Assembly (NCBI GenBank): GCA_023386555.1
Contig: JAEWJK010000005.1
Coordinates: 124,001-188,000 of the forward strand
Source of the DNA: Bacteroidota bacterium
Lineage (GTDB): Bacteria; Bacteroidota; Bacteroidia; Chitinophagales; Chitinophagaceae
DNA length: 64,000 nucleotides
Direction of reading: 5' to 3'
Position 1 is the stretch's first letter; each line of letters begins with the position of its first letter. The position numbers were made by a program, and so were the translations under genes. This document shows, in pieces, positions 33,966 through 42,232 of this stretch. The notes beneath the pieces are model-generated. The model worked only from the letters and a program-made list of their open reading frames with translations. It was not told the origin of the DNA and searched no databases.

Positions 33966-35243
33966 ATGCTCATTTATTCAGAGAAAATAACTGCACGGCT
34001 TCAATACATAGCGGAAGTATTCTTTGAAGATGTACAAATAACTTCATCTGTAAATGAGTTTTCATTATTTGATGGAGTAAAGCTTACCTATTCTTATAAG
34101 AAATTCAGTGACCAGGAATTTCATATTCAACCTTCAGGTTTGTTGTTTGAAAAAGATATTAAAAGGCAACAAATAATTTGCAGTGATTGGAATGGGCTAA
34201 AGATTTTCTTTTCAACTAAAGGAGATATTTCTTTCGATATTTTCTCTGCTTCATTTTATTTACTCAGCCGGTATGAAGAATATCTCCCTCATAAGAAAGA
34301 TGCTTACGGAAGATTTTCTCATGAAGAAAGCTTAGCATTCAAACAAAACTTTCTTCATTTTCCATTGGTTAATTTATGGATGATGGAGTTTTATTATCTT
34401 TTGAAACAAAAGTTTCCTGCATTTCAAAACCCATCATCAGAATTTTCTTTTCTACCGACCTACGATATTGATATTGCTTATGCTGTGAAGGGAAGAGGAT
34501 GGTTGCGAAAATTGATCAGCAGGATCAGGAAAACCGGAATATCAACGAAAGGAAAAGATGTTTTTGATATATATGATTGGCTGGATGAACTGCATGCAAA
34601 ACATGATCTTTCTCCACTTTATTTTTTCCTGTTGGCAAAACGAAGGAGTAAGTATGATAAAAATCTGTCACCTAAATCTGCTACTTTAAAAAGTCTTATC
34701 AGGAGAATTTCAGCGAGATACTCAATTGGCATTCATCCTTCCTGGCAAAGTTATTTTGATGAAGCATTGATAAAAACAGAGTTGAATACCTTGCAAAAGA
34801 TTTCAGCAAAGCAAGTTTCAGCTTCAAGACAACATTATATTCAGTTCACTTTGCCACAGACTTTCAGGTGCCTTGTAGAATCAGGTGTAAAGGATGATTA
34901 TTCTATGGGTTATGGTAGCATCAATGGTTTTCGTGCATCTTTCGCTGCTCCGTTTTATTGGTACGATCTGATGAAGGAAGAAAAAACATCGCTATTGCTT
35001 CATCCCTTCTGTTATATGGAAGCGAACTCATTTTTTGAACAGAAGCTTTCTGCAGAAGCAGCATCAAATGAATTGCAGCAGTATTATGATGTAGTAAAAA
35101 AAGTTAATGGGCAACTCATCACTATTTTTCACAATCATTTTCTAACGGAAGAAAAGCAATGGCAACCCTGGAGAAAAATGTATGAAGATTTTCTAAGAAA
35201 GAATTTTAATGCAGTTACATCTCCTTCTCTGCAGGAACAGTAG
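33966..35243 (+). CDS. Polysaccharide deacetylase-like protein (DUF7033 type)
   Basis: 425 residues, no signal peptide. The N-terminal part (about 1-150) is a Bacteroidota-specific domain with FYLLSRYEEYLPHKKDAYGR. The C-terminal part (about 150-425) has a NodB-like layout: YDIDIAYAVKGRGW, then SIGIHPSWQSYF and LLHPFCYMEANSFFE followed by IFHNHF. The usual acetyl-xylan deacetylase motif TFDDG is replaced by TYDIDIAY, so the metal site may differ. Substrate unknown; glycan modification in envelope assembly is a family-based guess. The 3' end overlaps the convergent EamA gene by 29 bases. Confidence 0.8.
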   Translation: MLIYSEKITARLQYIAEVFFEDVQITSSVNEFSLFDGVKLTYSYKKFSDQEFHIQPSGLLFEKDIKRQQIICSDWNGLKIFFSTKGDISFDIFSASFYLLSRYEEYLPHKKDAYGRFSHEESLAFKQNFLHFPLVNLWMMEFYYLLKQKFPAFQNPSSEFSFLPTYDIDIAYAVKGRGWLRKLISRIRKTGISTKGKDVFDIYDWLDELHAKHDLSPLYFFLLAKRRSKYDKNLSPKSATLKSLIRRISARYSIGIHPSWQSYFDEALIKTELNTLQKISAKQVSASRQHYIQFTLPQTFRCLVESGVKDDYSMGYGSINGFRASFAAPFYWYDLMKEEKTSLLLHPFCYMEANSFFEQKLSAEAASNELQQYYDVVKKVNGQLITIFHNHFLTEEKQWQPWRKMYEDFLRKNFNAVTSPSLQEQ

Positions 35244-36135
35244 TAGGTTTTTCTTTTAAACTATGGTTCACCATATACACTCCTGCAATGGTGATCATCG
35301 TTCCAATCAAAAGATCTATTGTTAAAGGTTCAGTCAATACAACAGCTCCAATAAGCATGGCAACAATCGGATTAATGTATGCATATAATGATGCAATACC
35401 TGCAGGCAAATGTTTCATTGAATAGATAAAACAAACGAAAGCAATACATGAGCCTGCCAGAACAAGATAGACTAATCCACCCCAGGATGCTGCAGGAATT
35501 TCTGTTACAGGAATATGTTCTCCTGTTGCAAAAGCCATAGCCATAATGAACGGTGAACTTAATGCCATTTGCCAACCCATTCCATAATAGGGATTCATGT
35601 TCAGTTTCTTTCTTGCAACCATTATTGTTCCGATACTCCATGAAAGTGTTGCAATCAAGCCAAGTATAACACCGAAAATGTATCCTGCTTCATGATGATG
35701 AAATGCACTGTCGTAAAAAACAAATCCGATTCCTGCAATTCCTAAAAACAATCCAACAAAGGTTAACGGCTTCACTTTCGTTTTGAAGAAAATCATTTCA
35801 ATAATCACAACAAACAAAGGAAACAAAGCACCGATCAATGCACCAAGTCCGCTGGAAATATAACGGATGCTCCATGTGCTTAATCCGTTTGCGAGAATCA
35901 AAAGAAAAATAGCAATAAAGAGTAATGATCTTAGTTGCGAAAGTTTTGGCCAGGGTTCACCTTTTAGTTTGAAGAATATAATAAAAACCAAGCCGGCCAT
36001 TAGTTGTCTTATAGAAGATATTTGCAGCCCAGGCACTTTCTCTACAGCAATTTTACTTGCCACCCATGTGCTTCCCCAAATGAAACTGGTGGCGCACAAT
36101 GCTAAATAGGCTTTATGTTTATTGTTTAGGTTCAA
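35215..36135 (-). CDS. EamA/DMT-family transporter
   Basis: 306 residues from a TTG at 36135, the only start that keeps the first helix (KAYLALCATSFIWGSTWVAS). Ten membrane helices in two EamA repeats are visible (GLGALIGALFPLFVVIIEMI, and ASLYAYINPIVAMLIGAVVL near the end). DMT-superfamily members export amino acids or other metabolites; this one could do either. Substrate unknown. Confidence 0.88.
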   Translation of the reverse strand: MNLNNKHKAYLALCATSFIWGSTWVASKIAVEKVPGLQISSIRQLMAGLVFIIFFKLKGEPWPKLSQLRSLLFIAIFLLILANGLSTWSIRYISSGLGALIGALFPLFVVIIEMIFFKTKVKPLTFVGLFLGIAGIGFVFYDSAFHHHEAGYIFGVILGLIATLSWSIGTIMVARKKLNMNPYYGMGWQMALSSPFIMAMAFATGEHIPVTEIPAASWGGLVYLVLAGSCIAFVCFIYSMKHLPAGIASLYAYINPIVAMLIGAVVLTEPLTIDLLIGTMITIAGVYMVNHSLKEKPTTVPAEKEM

Positions 36136-36163
36136 TTGTTATTTACCGGTCTATTGCATTACT

Positions 36164-36203
36164 ATGATGCTTCTGTTGCGTCGCACTCTTGTACTGATAG
36201 AAC
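36164..36203 (-). repeat. Dispersed intergenic repeat, copy 10 (GTGCGACGCAA core)
   Basis: On the minus strand: GTTCTATCAGTACAAGAGTG then CGACGCAACAGAAGCATC. It lies between the DMT gene start and the purH stop, with the GTACAAGAGTGCGACGCAA arrangement of copy 7. Confidence 0.75.
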
Positions 36204-36216
36204 ATCATTCCTCATC

Positions 36217-37728
36217 TCAATGTTTAAAATGCCTCATTCCTGTCATCACCATAGCAAGGTTATGCTGCACGCAATAATCAATACTGTCTTTGTCTCTGAT
36301 AGATCCACCAGGCTGAATAAATGATTCTACTCCTTCTGCATGAGCCATCTGCACACAATCATTGAATGGGAAAAATGCATCGCTGGCTAACACTGCACCA
36401 TTCAAATTAAATTTAAAGTGCTTTGCTTTTTCAATTGAATGACGCAATGCATCAATCCTGCTGGTCTGTCCACAACCTTTACCGATCAATTGTTTGTTTT
36501 TTATCAATGCAATGGCATTACTTTTTAAATGCTTGCAAACAAGATTGGCAAATTCAAGATCAGCCTTTTCTGTTTCAGTTGTTTTTCTTCCGCCAACTTC
36601 ATTCCATTCTGTATAACTGCCCTCATCTATATTTTGCATCAATGTTCCATTCAACAAAGACTTATATTGTTTGTAAGATTTATCTCCTTCCGCATTCAAT
36701 TGTAGAAGTATCCGGTTCTTCTTGCTTTGTAAAACCTGCAGGGCATCAGCATCGAATGATTGTGCTATTAATACTTCAAAAAATATTTCATGGATGGCCT
36801 GTGCTGTTGCAGCATCAATTGTTCCATTGCAAACCAATACTCCACCAAAAGCACTTTCAGGATCACCTGCTAAAGCAGCATCCCAGCTTTCTTTTACAGA
36901 TGCTCTTGAAGCAATACCACAAACATTGGTGTGTTTAATAATTGCAAAACTAGTTTCGTTGAATTCGGTTATTAACTGTATTGCTGCATCAACATCAACA
37001 AGATTATTATAAGAAAGTTCTTTGCCATGTAATTGTTGAAAGATGTTCTTCAACTCGCCATGAAAGATAGCTTCCTGGTGTGGATTTTCTCCGTAGCGCA
37101 ACACCTTTGCATCTTTTGCAGTAATATGTTGTAGTTGTGTAAGCGGATTAAAATAATTGCTGATAGCAATATCATAATACATCACCACTTCAAAAGCCCT
37201 TGCTGCAAAGGTTTTACGTTGTTCTATTGATGTACTTCCTTTTTGATCATTTAATAAACCTAATAACGAATCATATTGAGCTTTATCTGCTACTACCAAT
37301 ACATCTTTGTGATTCTTTGCTGCTGCTCTGATCATTGATGGTCCACCAATATCAATTTTCTCAATAATAGCTGATTCTTCTTTTGTGTTCTTCAATGTTT
37401 CTTCAAAAGGGTAGAGGTCAACGATCACAAGGTCAATCTCAGGAATGTTGTATTGTTCCATCTCTTTCACATCCTGTGCTTCTGCTCTTCTGCCAAGAAT
37501 TCCACCAAACACTACAGGATGTAAAGTTTTTACCCTGCCACCTAAAATTGAAGGGTAAGTAGTTAAGCTTTCTACTGCCACACAAGGAATATTATGTTGC
37601 TGCAAAAAATCCTGCGTACCACCGGTTGAATAAATAGTGATGCCGAGTTCATGGAGTTTTCTGCCGATCACATCAATACCATCTTTATAGAAAACAGAGA
37701 TCAGAGCAGATTGAATTTTCTTTTGCAT
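36217..37728 (-). CDS. purH: Bifunctional AICAR transformylase / IMP cyclohydrolase
   Basis: 503 residues. The N-terminal MGS-like IMP cyclohydrolase domain contains ELGITIYSTGGTQDFLQQHN, GGRVKTLHPVVFGGIL and ENPHQEAIF, and the AICAR transformylase domain has the KHTNVCGIASRASVK motif and ESAFGGVLVCN. The C-terminus has GKGCGQTSRIDALRHSIEKA and GSIRDKDSIDYC. It carries out the last two steps of IMP synthesis. It is downstream of comEC on the same strand with a 74-base gap. Confidence 0.97.
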   Translation of the reverse strand: MQKKIQSALISVFYKDGIDVIGRKLHELGITIYSTGGTQDFLQQHNIPCVAVESLTTYPSILGGRVKTLHPVVFGGILGRRAEAQDVKEMEQYNIPEIDLVIVDLYPFEETLKNTKEESAIIEKIDIGGPSMIRAAAKNHKDVLVVADKAQYDSLLGLLNDQKGSTSIEQRKTFAARAFEVVMYYDIAISNYFNPLTQLQHITAKDAKVLRYGENPHQEAIFHGELKNIFQQLHGKELSYNNLVDVDAAIQLITEFNETSFAIIKHTNVCGIASRASVKESWDAALAGDPESAFGGVLVCNGTIDAATAQAIHEIFFEVLIAQSFDADALQVLQSKKNRILLQLNAEGDKSYKQYKSLLNGTLMQNIDEGSYTEWNEVGGRKTTETEKADLEFANLVCKHLKSNAIALIKNKQLIGKGCGQTSRIDALRHSIEKAKHFKFNLNGAVLASDAFFPFNDCVQMAHAEGVESFIQPGGSIRDKDSIDYCVQHNLAMVMTGMRHFKH

Positions 37729-37741
37729 TACAAAGTAGTTG

Positions 37742-37797
37742 ATAGTTCATGGGTCATAGGTCATGGGATATTCTATAAATTACCACCTATGAACTAT
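37742..37797. repeat. Imperfect inverted repeat, ATAGTTCATGGGT / ACCTATGAACTAT
   Basis: Arms of 13 bases with one mismatch and a 30-base spacer that contains direct TCATGGGTCATAGG-like copies. It fills the comEC-purH gap and could act as a weak attenuator or be a small dispersed element. Confidence 0.45.
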
Positions 37798-37802
37798 GAT
37801 CC

Positions 37803-39893
37803 TTAAAGATCCATTTCGAAAGCACCTTGATCAGGTACTGAATAATGCCGCAAATGTAGGCTGTCGCAATCTTTTTTCCAGAGACGAATTTTCCATAGTG
37901 GATTTGTTGCATCGAATACCAGCAGACCAAAGTTGTAATGCTCTTTTAGCCTGTTAATGTAAAGCTTTGGGTTTTTGGTGATGACAATTACATCTGCATT
38001 CACTTTTTCCGCCGGAGTTTCGTATGGTAATGCTTCATCAATAACAATTATCTTTTTTTCATTGCTCTGAATCCTGTTCTCATCAATGAAAACTGAGTTC
38101 AGTATTCCTGCATTCATCCTGTTAACGATTCTGGACGGCCGTAAATGAAAGTTTCTAAGAAAGCCGTCTTCCAACAAAGAAGAATCGCCATAGAATGTAT
38201 AATTACTTCCTTCCACCACATCAATTGCTGTATGCTGCGGAACGTTATAAACAATAAGCTTGCGCTGCTGATTTACTTTGAAGATGTCAATACTTCTTAA
38301 ACCAACATAACCAATCATTGATATTCCTGCTGCAAAAAGCATTTGTTTGTTTCTTCTCAAAAGCCATACAGCACCGAATATGAGAGTAGCGAAAATGAAT
38401 AATGATTGCGGAATGGTGATTTGAATGCCATCTGTAACAGCCCATGGAATTCTGTCTGTTCGTTCAATAAATAAATTCATTATCCATATCATCCATTCCA
38501 CTGCTTTGCCCCATAGCTCTCCTAAAACAGGAATGAAAGAAAAGATCAATAGAGCAATTTCAGCAAACAAAATCAATCCTGATAAAGGAACGATGATAAG
38601 ATTAGTGAGCAGAAATAGATTGGGGAATTGATGAAAATGATATAAGACTATGGGTAAGGTTAATACCTGTGCTGATAAACTGATTGCTGCAAGTTTCCAT
38701 GTGCCGGAAAGCAACTTATTTCCAAAGTAAACCCAGTTATTAATTGGTTTTGAAAAAGCTATAATACTTAATACTGCAGCAAACGAAAGTTGAAATCCAA
38801 CATCCCACAAAAAGAATGGGTTAATGAGCAATAGGATAAATGCCGATGCTGCTAATGTGTTGTAAATGTTGGTTCTTCGTGAAATAGATTCGCCAATAAC
38901 AATGCATGTAAACATTACCGCAGATCGTAAAATAGAAGGCACCGCTCCGGCAATAAAAGTGAACATCCAGAGCACTAACAAAATGATGACTGGTTTTGTG
39001 AGCCTGTTCCATTTTGCTTTTCTAAATCTTGAAAAGATCCAAACCATCATGCCATAGATCATTCCAAGATGAAGTCCGCTAATGGCAATGATATGAACCA
39101 CACCGGTGTTACTGTATGATTGTACCAATTCTTTATCAAGATCATCCCTGTAACCGATCAATAATGCTTCAGCAACTGCTACTTCATTTTTTTCTTTGAT
39201 ATATTTTCTTAGCGTTGATAACACCCATAATCTTGAGTTGATAAGTGATTGATCGAACCAATTTGTATTTGAAGTAGAAAGAATTGTGTAATCTGCTTCT
39301 TTTAAAAATGCCTGGTGATATATGTTTTGAAAAGCGCAATATCTTTTATAATCGAATCCTCCAGGATTTCCTGAATTAGTTATTGGTTGAAGTGGTTTAT
39401 GTATGATTAATTGTGAGCCATATTTCAAATCAGGTTTTACACTATCCTTCTGAAAGTATAATAGTATATCACCTTTTACAGCAGTTAAAGAATCGTTCTT
39501 GATAACATTTTCAATTGTTGCAAGAGCCTTGTAGGATTTTGGTTTCTCAACTAATGGCTCCTGGATCGTTACAATTACGGCATCAACGGTTGAATAATAA
39601 TGATTGATCCATTCAGGATCATTCTCAATATTTCTGGTGTTCACCAATAAGCCTCCGAGCCCAAGGAATACAAGATTTATTCCTATACCTGATATCCAAC
39701 GAAGGAAGTATAATTTAGGAAGTGAGAACAGCTTCAATAATAGTAGCAAAATCATTCCAAGAACTACCGTCATCCAAACAAAACCATCAGCTATTTGCAG
39801 GTAAAACTGTAAGATAATTCCTGCCATTAAGGGTAGAAGAACCCTGAGGAATGGATTTTGTTTCCAGATCGATACACCGAACTGCTGCATCAT
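37803..39893 (-). CDS. comEC: ComEC/Rec2-family membrane protein
   Basis: 696 residues. The N-terminal domain has three helices (VLLPLMAGIILQFYLQ, then VWMTVVLGMILLLLLK), then a periplasmic OB-like stretch (DUF4131). The Competence domain carries the conserved IIAISGLHLGMIYGMM and ILRSAVMFTCIVIGE segments. In B. subtilis ComEC forms the DNA-transport channel. The C-terminal region (about 560-696) is short and lacks a clear HxHxDH metallo-beta-lactamase motif, as in many Bacteroidota ComEC proteins. It diverges from the CarB-half gene. A comF gene at 20.5 kb is a possible partner. Confidence 0.9.
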   Translation of the reverse strand: MMQQFGVSIWKQNPFLRVLLPLMAGIILQFYLQIADGFVWMTVVLGMILLLLLKLFSLPKLYFLRWISGIGINLVFLGLGGLLVNTRNIENDPEWINHYYSTVDAVIVTIQEPLVEKPKSYKALATIENVIKNDSLTAVKGDILLYFQKDSVKPDLKYGSQLIIHKPLQPITNSGNPGGFDYKRYCAFQNIYHQAFLKEADYTILSTSNTNWFDQSLINSRLWVLSTLRKYIKEKNEVAVAEALLIGYRDDLDKELVQSYSNTGVVHIIAISGLHLGMIYGMMVWIFSRFRKAKWNRLTKPVIILLVLWMFTFIAGAVPSILRSAVMFTCIVIGESISRRTNIYNTLAASAFILLLINPFFLWDVGFQLSFAAVLSIIAFSKPINNWVYFGNKLLSGTWKLAAISLSAQVLTLPIVLYHFHQFPNLFLLTNLIIVPLSGLILFAEIALLIFSFIPVLGELWGKAVEWMIWIMNLFIERTDRIPWAVTDGIQITIPQSLFIFATLIFGAVWLLRRNKQMLFAAGISMIGYVGLRSIDIFKVNQQRKLIVYNVPQHTAIDVVEGSNYTFYGDSSLLEDGFLRNFHLRPSRIVNRMNAGILNSVFIDENRIQSNEKKIIVIDEALPYETPAEKVNADVIVITKNPKLYINRLKEHYNFGLLVFDATNPLWKIRLWKKDCDSLHLRHYSVPDQGAFEMDL

Positions 39894-40006
39894 TGAATTT
39901 AACTACTCATTTTCAACACAGCAAGCTTTGTGGGAAAATTGATTTTGGCTTTAGTCATTTTCATGGAGGTTCAGTTCGTTTTGTTGATTGTATTTTTATC
40001 TCGCTG

Positions 40007-40031
40007 AACCTACATCAAAATAATGTAGGTT
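40007..40031. promoter_or_regulatory. Perfect 9-bp dyad before the carB-type gene
   Basis: AACCTACAT, a 7-base spacer, then ATGTAGGTT: arms match exactly. It ends 20 bases before the ATG at 40052, so it could be an operator or a leader hairpin. The TCGCTGAA word occurs on both sides of it. Confidence 0.55.
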
Positions 40032-40051
40032 TGCGAAATCTTTCGCTGAAA

Positions 40052-41245
40052 ATGAGTCAAACGCTTTCTTCAAACGAATCAATCCCATCTCAACGTAAAA
40101 AAGTAATTGTTCTTGGTAGTGGCCCTAATAGAATTGGTCAGGGAATTGAATTTGATTATTGCTGTGTTCATGGGCTTTTAGCCATAAAAGAATGTGGATA
40201 CGAAGCAATTATGGTCAATTGTAATCCCGAAACAGTGAGTACAGATTTTGACATGGCCGATAAACTTTACTTTGAACCGGTTTATTGGGAACATCTTTGG
40301 GAGATCGTGGAATTGGAAAAACCGGAAGGTGTTATCGTTCAGCTTGGTGGACAGACAGCACTTAAGCTTGCTAAAAGATTACATGCAAAAGGAATAAAGA
40401 TCATCGGAACTTCTTACGATAATATGGATATCGCTGAAGATCGTGGAAGATTCAGTGATCTGTTGAAAGAACTTGATATTCCTTATCCTGAATATGGAAC
40501 GGCTTACAGCGCTGATGAAGCAATTGATGTAGCCAATAAAGTGGGATATCCTGTATTGGTTCGTCCGAGTTATGTGTTAGGCGGACAAAGAATGAGGATC
40601 GTTATCAATGACGAAGAAGTTGAAAAAGCGGTGATCAGTTTATTAAAACATATTCCCGGCAATAAAATTCTGATTGATCATTTTCTTGATCGCTGCCAGG
40701 AAGCTGAGATCGATGCTATTTATGATGGCGAATCATTTCATGTAATGGGAGTGATGGAACACATTGAACCTGCCGGAATTCATAGTGGTGATAGCAACGC
40801 TGTACTTCCTGCTTTTAATCTTACACCATTGGTTGTTGAAACAATGGAAAAGTATGCAGAGAAAATTGCAAAGGCATTAAACATTAAGGGTTTGATCAAT
40901 ATTCAATTTGCTATAAAGAATGGAAAAGTATATGTGATAGAAGCCAATCCAAGAGCTTCCAGAACAACTCCATTCATTGCAAAAGCCTATGGTATTCCTT
41001 ACCTGAATGTTGCCACGAAAGTAATGTTAGATGCTGCTAAGCTCAAGGATTTTACTTTTGAAAAGAAGTTACAAGGCTATGCTATCAAAGAACCTGTATT
41101 CAGCTTTGAAAAATTTCCGGGAGTGAATAAAGAGTTAGGTCCTGAAATGAAAAGCACCGGAGAGGCAATACGTTTCATCAAAGATCTGCATGATCCTTAC
41201 TTCAGACAATTATACAAGGAAAGAAGTATGCACCTGAGTAAATAA
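40052..41245 (+). CDS. Carbamoyl-phosphate synthase large subunit, C-terminal half only
   Basis: 397 residues from the ATG at 40052; the upstream in-frame stretch to 39851 overlaps comEC and is unrelated. The protein begins QRKKVIVLGSGPNRIGQGIE, the normal start of the second CarB synthetase unit, and covers the pre-ATP-grasp and ATP-grasp folds (PVLVRPSYVLGGQRMRIVIN, then FAIKNGKVYVIEANPRASRT). It ends soon after EMKSTGEAIRFIKDL, so the C-terminal MGS regulatory domain is absent. The N-terminal carboxy-phosphate half is not in the window. In some archaea and Aquifex carB is split in two; here either a split gene or a lone second-domain paralog is possible. Confidence 0.87.
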   Translation: MSQTLSSNESIPSQRKKVIVLGSGPNRIGQGIEFDYCCVHGLLAIKECGYEAIMVNCNPETVSTDFDMADKLYFEPVYWEHLWEIVELEKPEGVIVQLGGQTALKLAKRLHAKGIKIIGTSYDNMDIAEDRGRFSDLLKELDIPYPEYGTAYSADEAIDVANKVGYPVLVRPSYVLGGQRMRIVINDEEVEKAVISLLKHIPGNKILIDHFLDRCQEAEIDAIYDGESFHVMGVMEHIEPAGIHSGDSNAVLPAFNLTPLVVETMEKYAEKIAKALNIKGLINIQFAIKNGKVYVIEANPRASRTTPFIAKAYGIPYLNVATKVMLDAAKLKDFTFEKKLQGYAIKEPVFSFEKFPGVNKELGPEMKSTGEAIRFIKDLHDPYFRQLYKERSMHLSK

Positions 41246-41262
41246 CATGTTTATTATATTTT

Positions 41263-41604
41263 TTATTCCGCCAAACCATCAGCTTTCCATTGTTTAAAAA
41301 CATTAATGGTACTGTCGCTAAGTTTTGGTTTTTTAAATGGCATATATCCTTTTTCTCCAGGATTCAATTGAATTCTTCTAATAATATCATCTATATGATC
41401 TTTTACAGACACATAAGTATTTAACGCTTCAATTTTTCCTCCTTTATCCGGAAAATGGCAAGGTGTACATTTATCAGCCATGATCGGCTGGATATCTGCT
41501 GCATAACTTAGCTTTTTTGGGGCTGTTACCGCTTTTGTAGAACGGCATTGGGTAAGCAAGACGGTTGTAATTGCAAAAGCGATTATTAGCAGTAGTTTTT
41601 TCAT
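41263..41604 (-). CDS. Small c-type cytochrome lipoprotein
   Basis: 113 residues from the ATG at 41604 (MKKLLLIIAFAITTVLLTQC, lipidated Cys20). The single haem site is CTPCH near residue 46 (IMADKCTPCHFPDKGGKIEA). The rest includes a short helical fold with GEKGYMPFKKPKLSDSTINV, where Met may be the axial ligand. Such small proteins carry electrons in the periplasm. No redox partner lies nearby. Confidence 0.82.
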   Translation of the reverse strand: MKKLLLIIAFAITTVLLTQCRSTKAVTAPKKLSYAADIQPIMADKCTPCHFPDKGGKIEALNTYVSVKDHIDDIIRRIQLNPGEKGYMPFKKPKLSDSTINVFKQWKADGLAE

Positions 41605-41671
41605 TAGTAATGGTTTAGGTATAAATATAAACGAAACTTTAATAAGGCTTGCGTATAATGTTGACTGTAAA

Positions 41672-42106
41672 TTAAACCCTTTTCCAAACCTCCGTTCTGC
41701 CAAGCAGAGAAATGCCTATATAACCTCTCACTTTCATAGTGTTCTTGTTAGGCAAAGTTATTTTGCAGCTGTATTCTTTGCCACTTGAGGGATCATAAAT
41801 CTCACCGGATATCCATTGGCCATCGTCAAAAACAAAATCTTTTAGTACAACCAAGCCCACAATATGATTATTTCTTTTATTAGGGTCTGGATTATGTTTG
41901 TCAACTTTAGGCTTGCCTTCTTTTAAAGGCTCCTTTAGCCAGATGATCTTGCCGTAGTATTTATTGTGAGATTTATAAATTTGAATTTTTGCTTTATTCT
42001 CAGCAGCAACCCAGGTTCCTACAATATCATCAGCATTTGTTTTTTGAGCCAAAGAGAATGTGGAAGTAAGCATAAAAGCAAGAAATAAAACATATTGGAT
42101 TTTCAT
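41672..42106 (-). CDS. DUF2147 secreted protein
   Basis: 144 residues. The signal peptide is MKIQYVLFLAFMLTSTFSLA. The mature region VGTWVAAENKAKIQIYKSHN, KIIWLKEPLKEGKPKVDKHN and EIYDPSSGKEYSCKITL matches DUF2147, a small beta-barrel-like (lipocalin-related) fold. It ends YIGISLLGRTEVWKRV, typical of the family. It lies 67 bases upstream of the cytochrome gene in the same direction. Function unknown; small-ligand binding is a fold-based guess. Confidence 0.9.
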   Translation of the reverse strand: MKIQYVLFLAFMLTSTFSLAQKTNADDIVGTWVAAENKAKIQIYKSHNKYYGKIIWLKEPLKEGKPKVDKHNPDPNKRNNHIVGLVVLKDFVFDDGQWISGEIYDPSSGKEYSCKITLPNKNTMKVRGYIGISLLGRTEVWKRV

Positions 42107-42232
42107 GATGGCTTTCTCTCAGTGTTTAAAAGAATTCAATTTAAACAAAGCACTGCAAATACAGCACCATTGCTTTGCTTTAAAGCAGCTATTTTTTGTA
42201 AATCCTAACAGAAAATCGAGAGTTTTGTAACT

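Noticed and set aside
36423..36938. 171-codon plus-strand frame opposite purH
   Set aside because: Shadow of purH: rich in His, Cys and Gln, and no recognisable features.
39851..40051. In-frame extension of the CarB-half gene back into comEC
   Set aside because: The extra 67 residues have no CarB similarity, overlap the start of the divergent comEC gene and include the dyad; the ATG at 40052 gives the family start.
41605..41703. Extended N-terminus of the cytochrome lipoprotein
   Set aside because: The extension overlaps the DUF2147 gene and buries the lipoprotein signal; the ATG at 41604 restores it.
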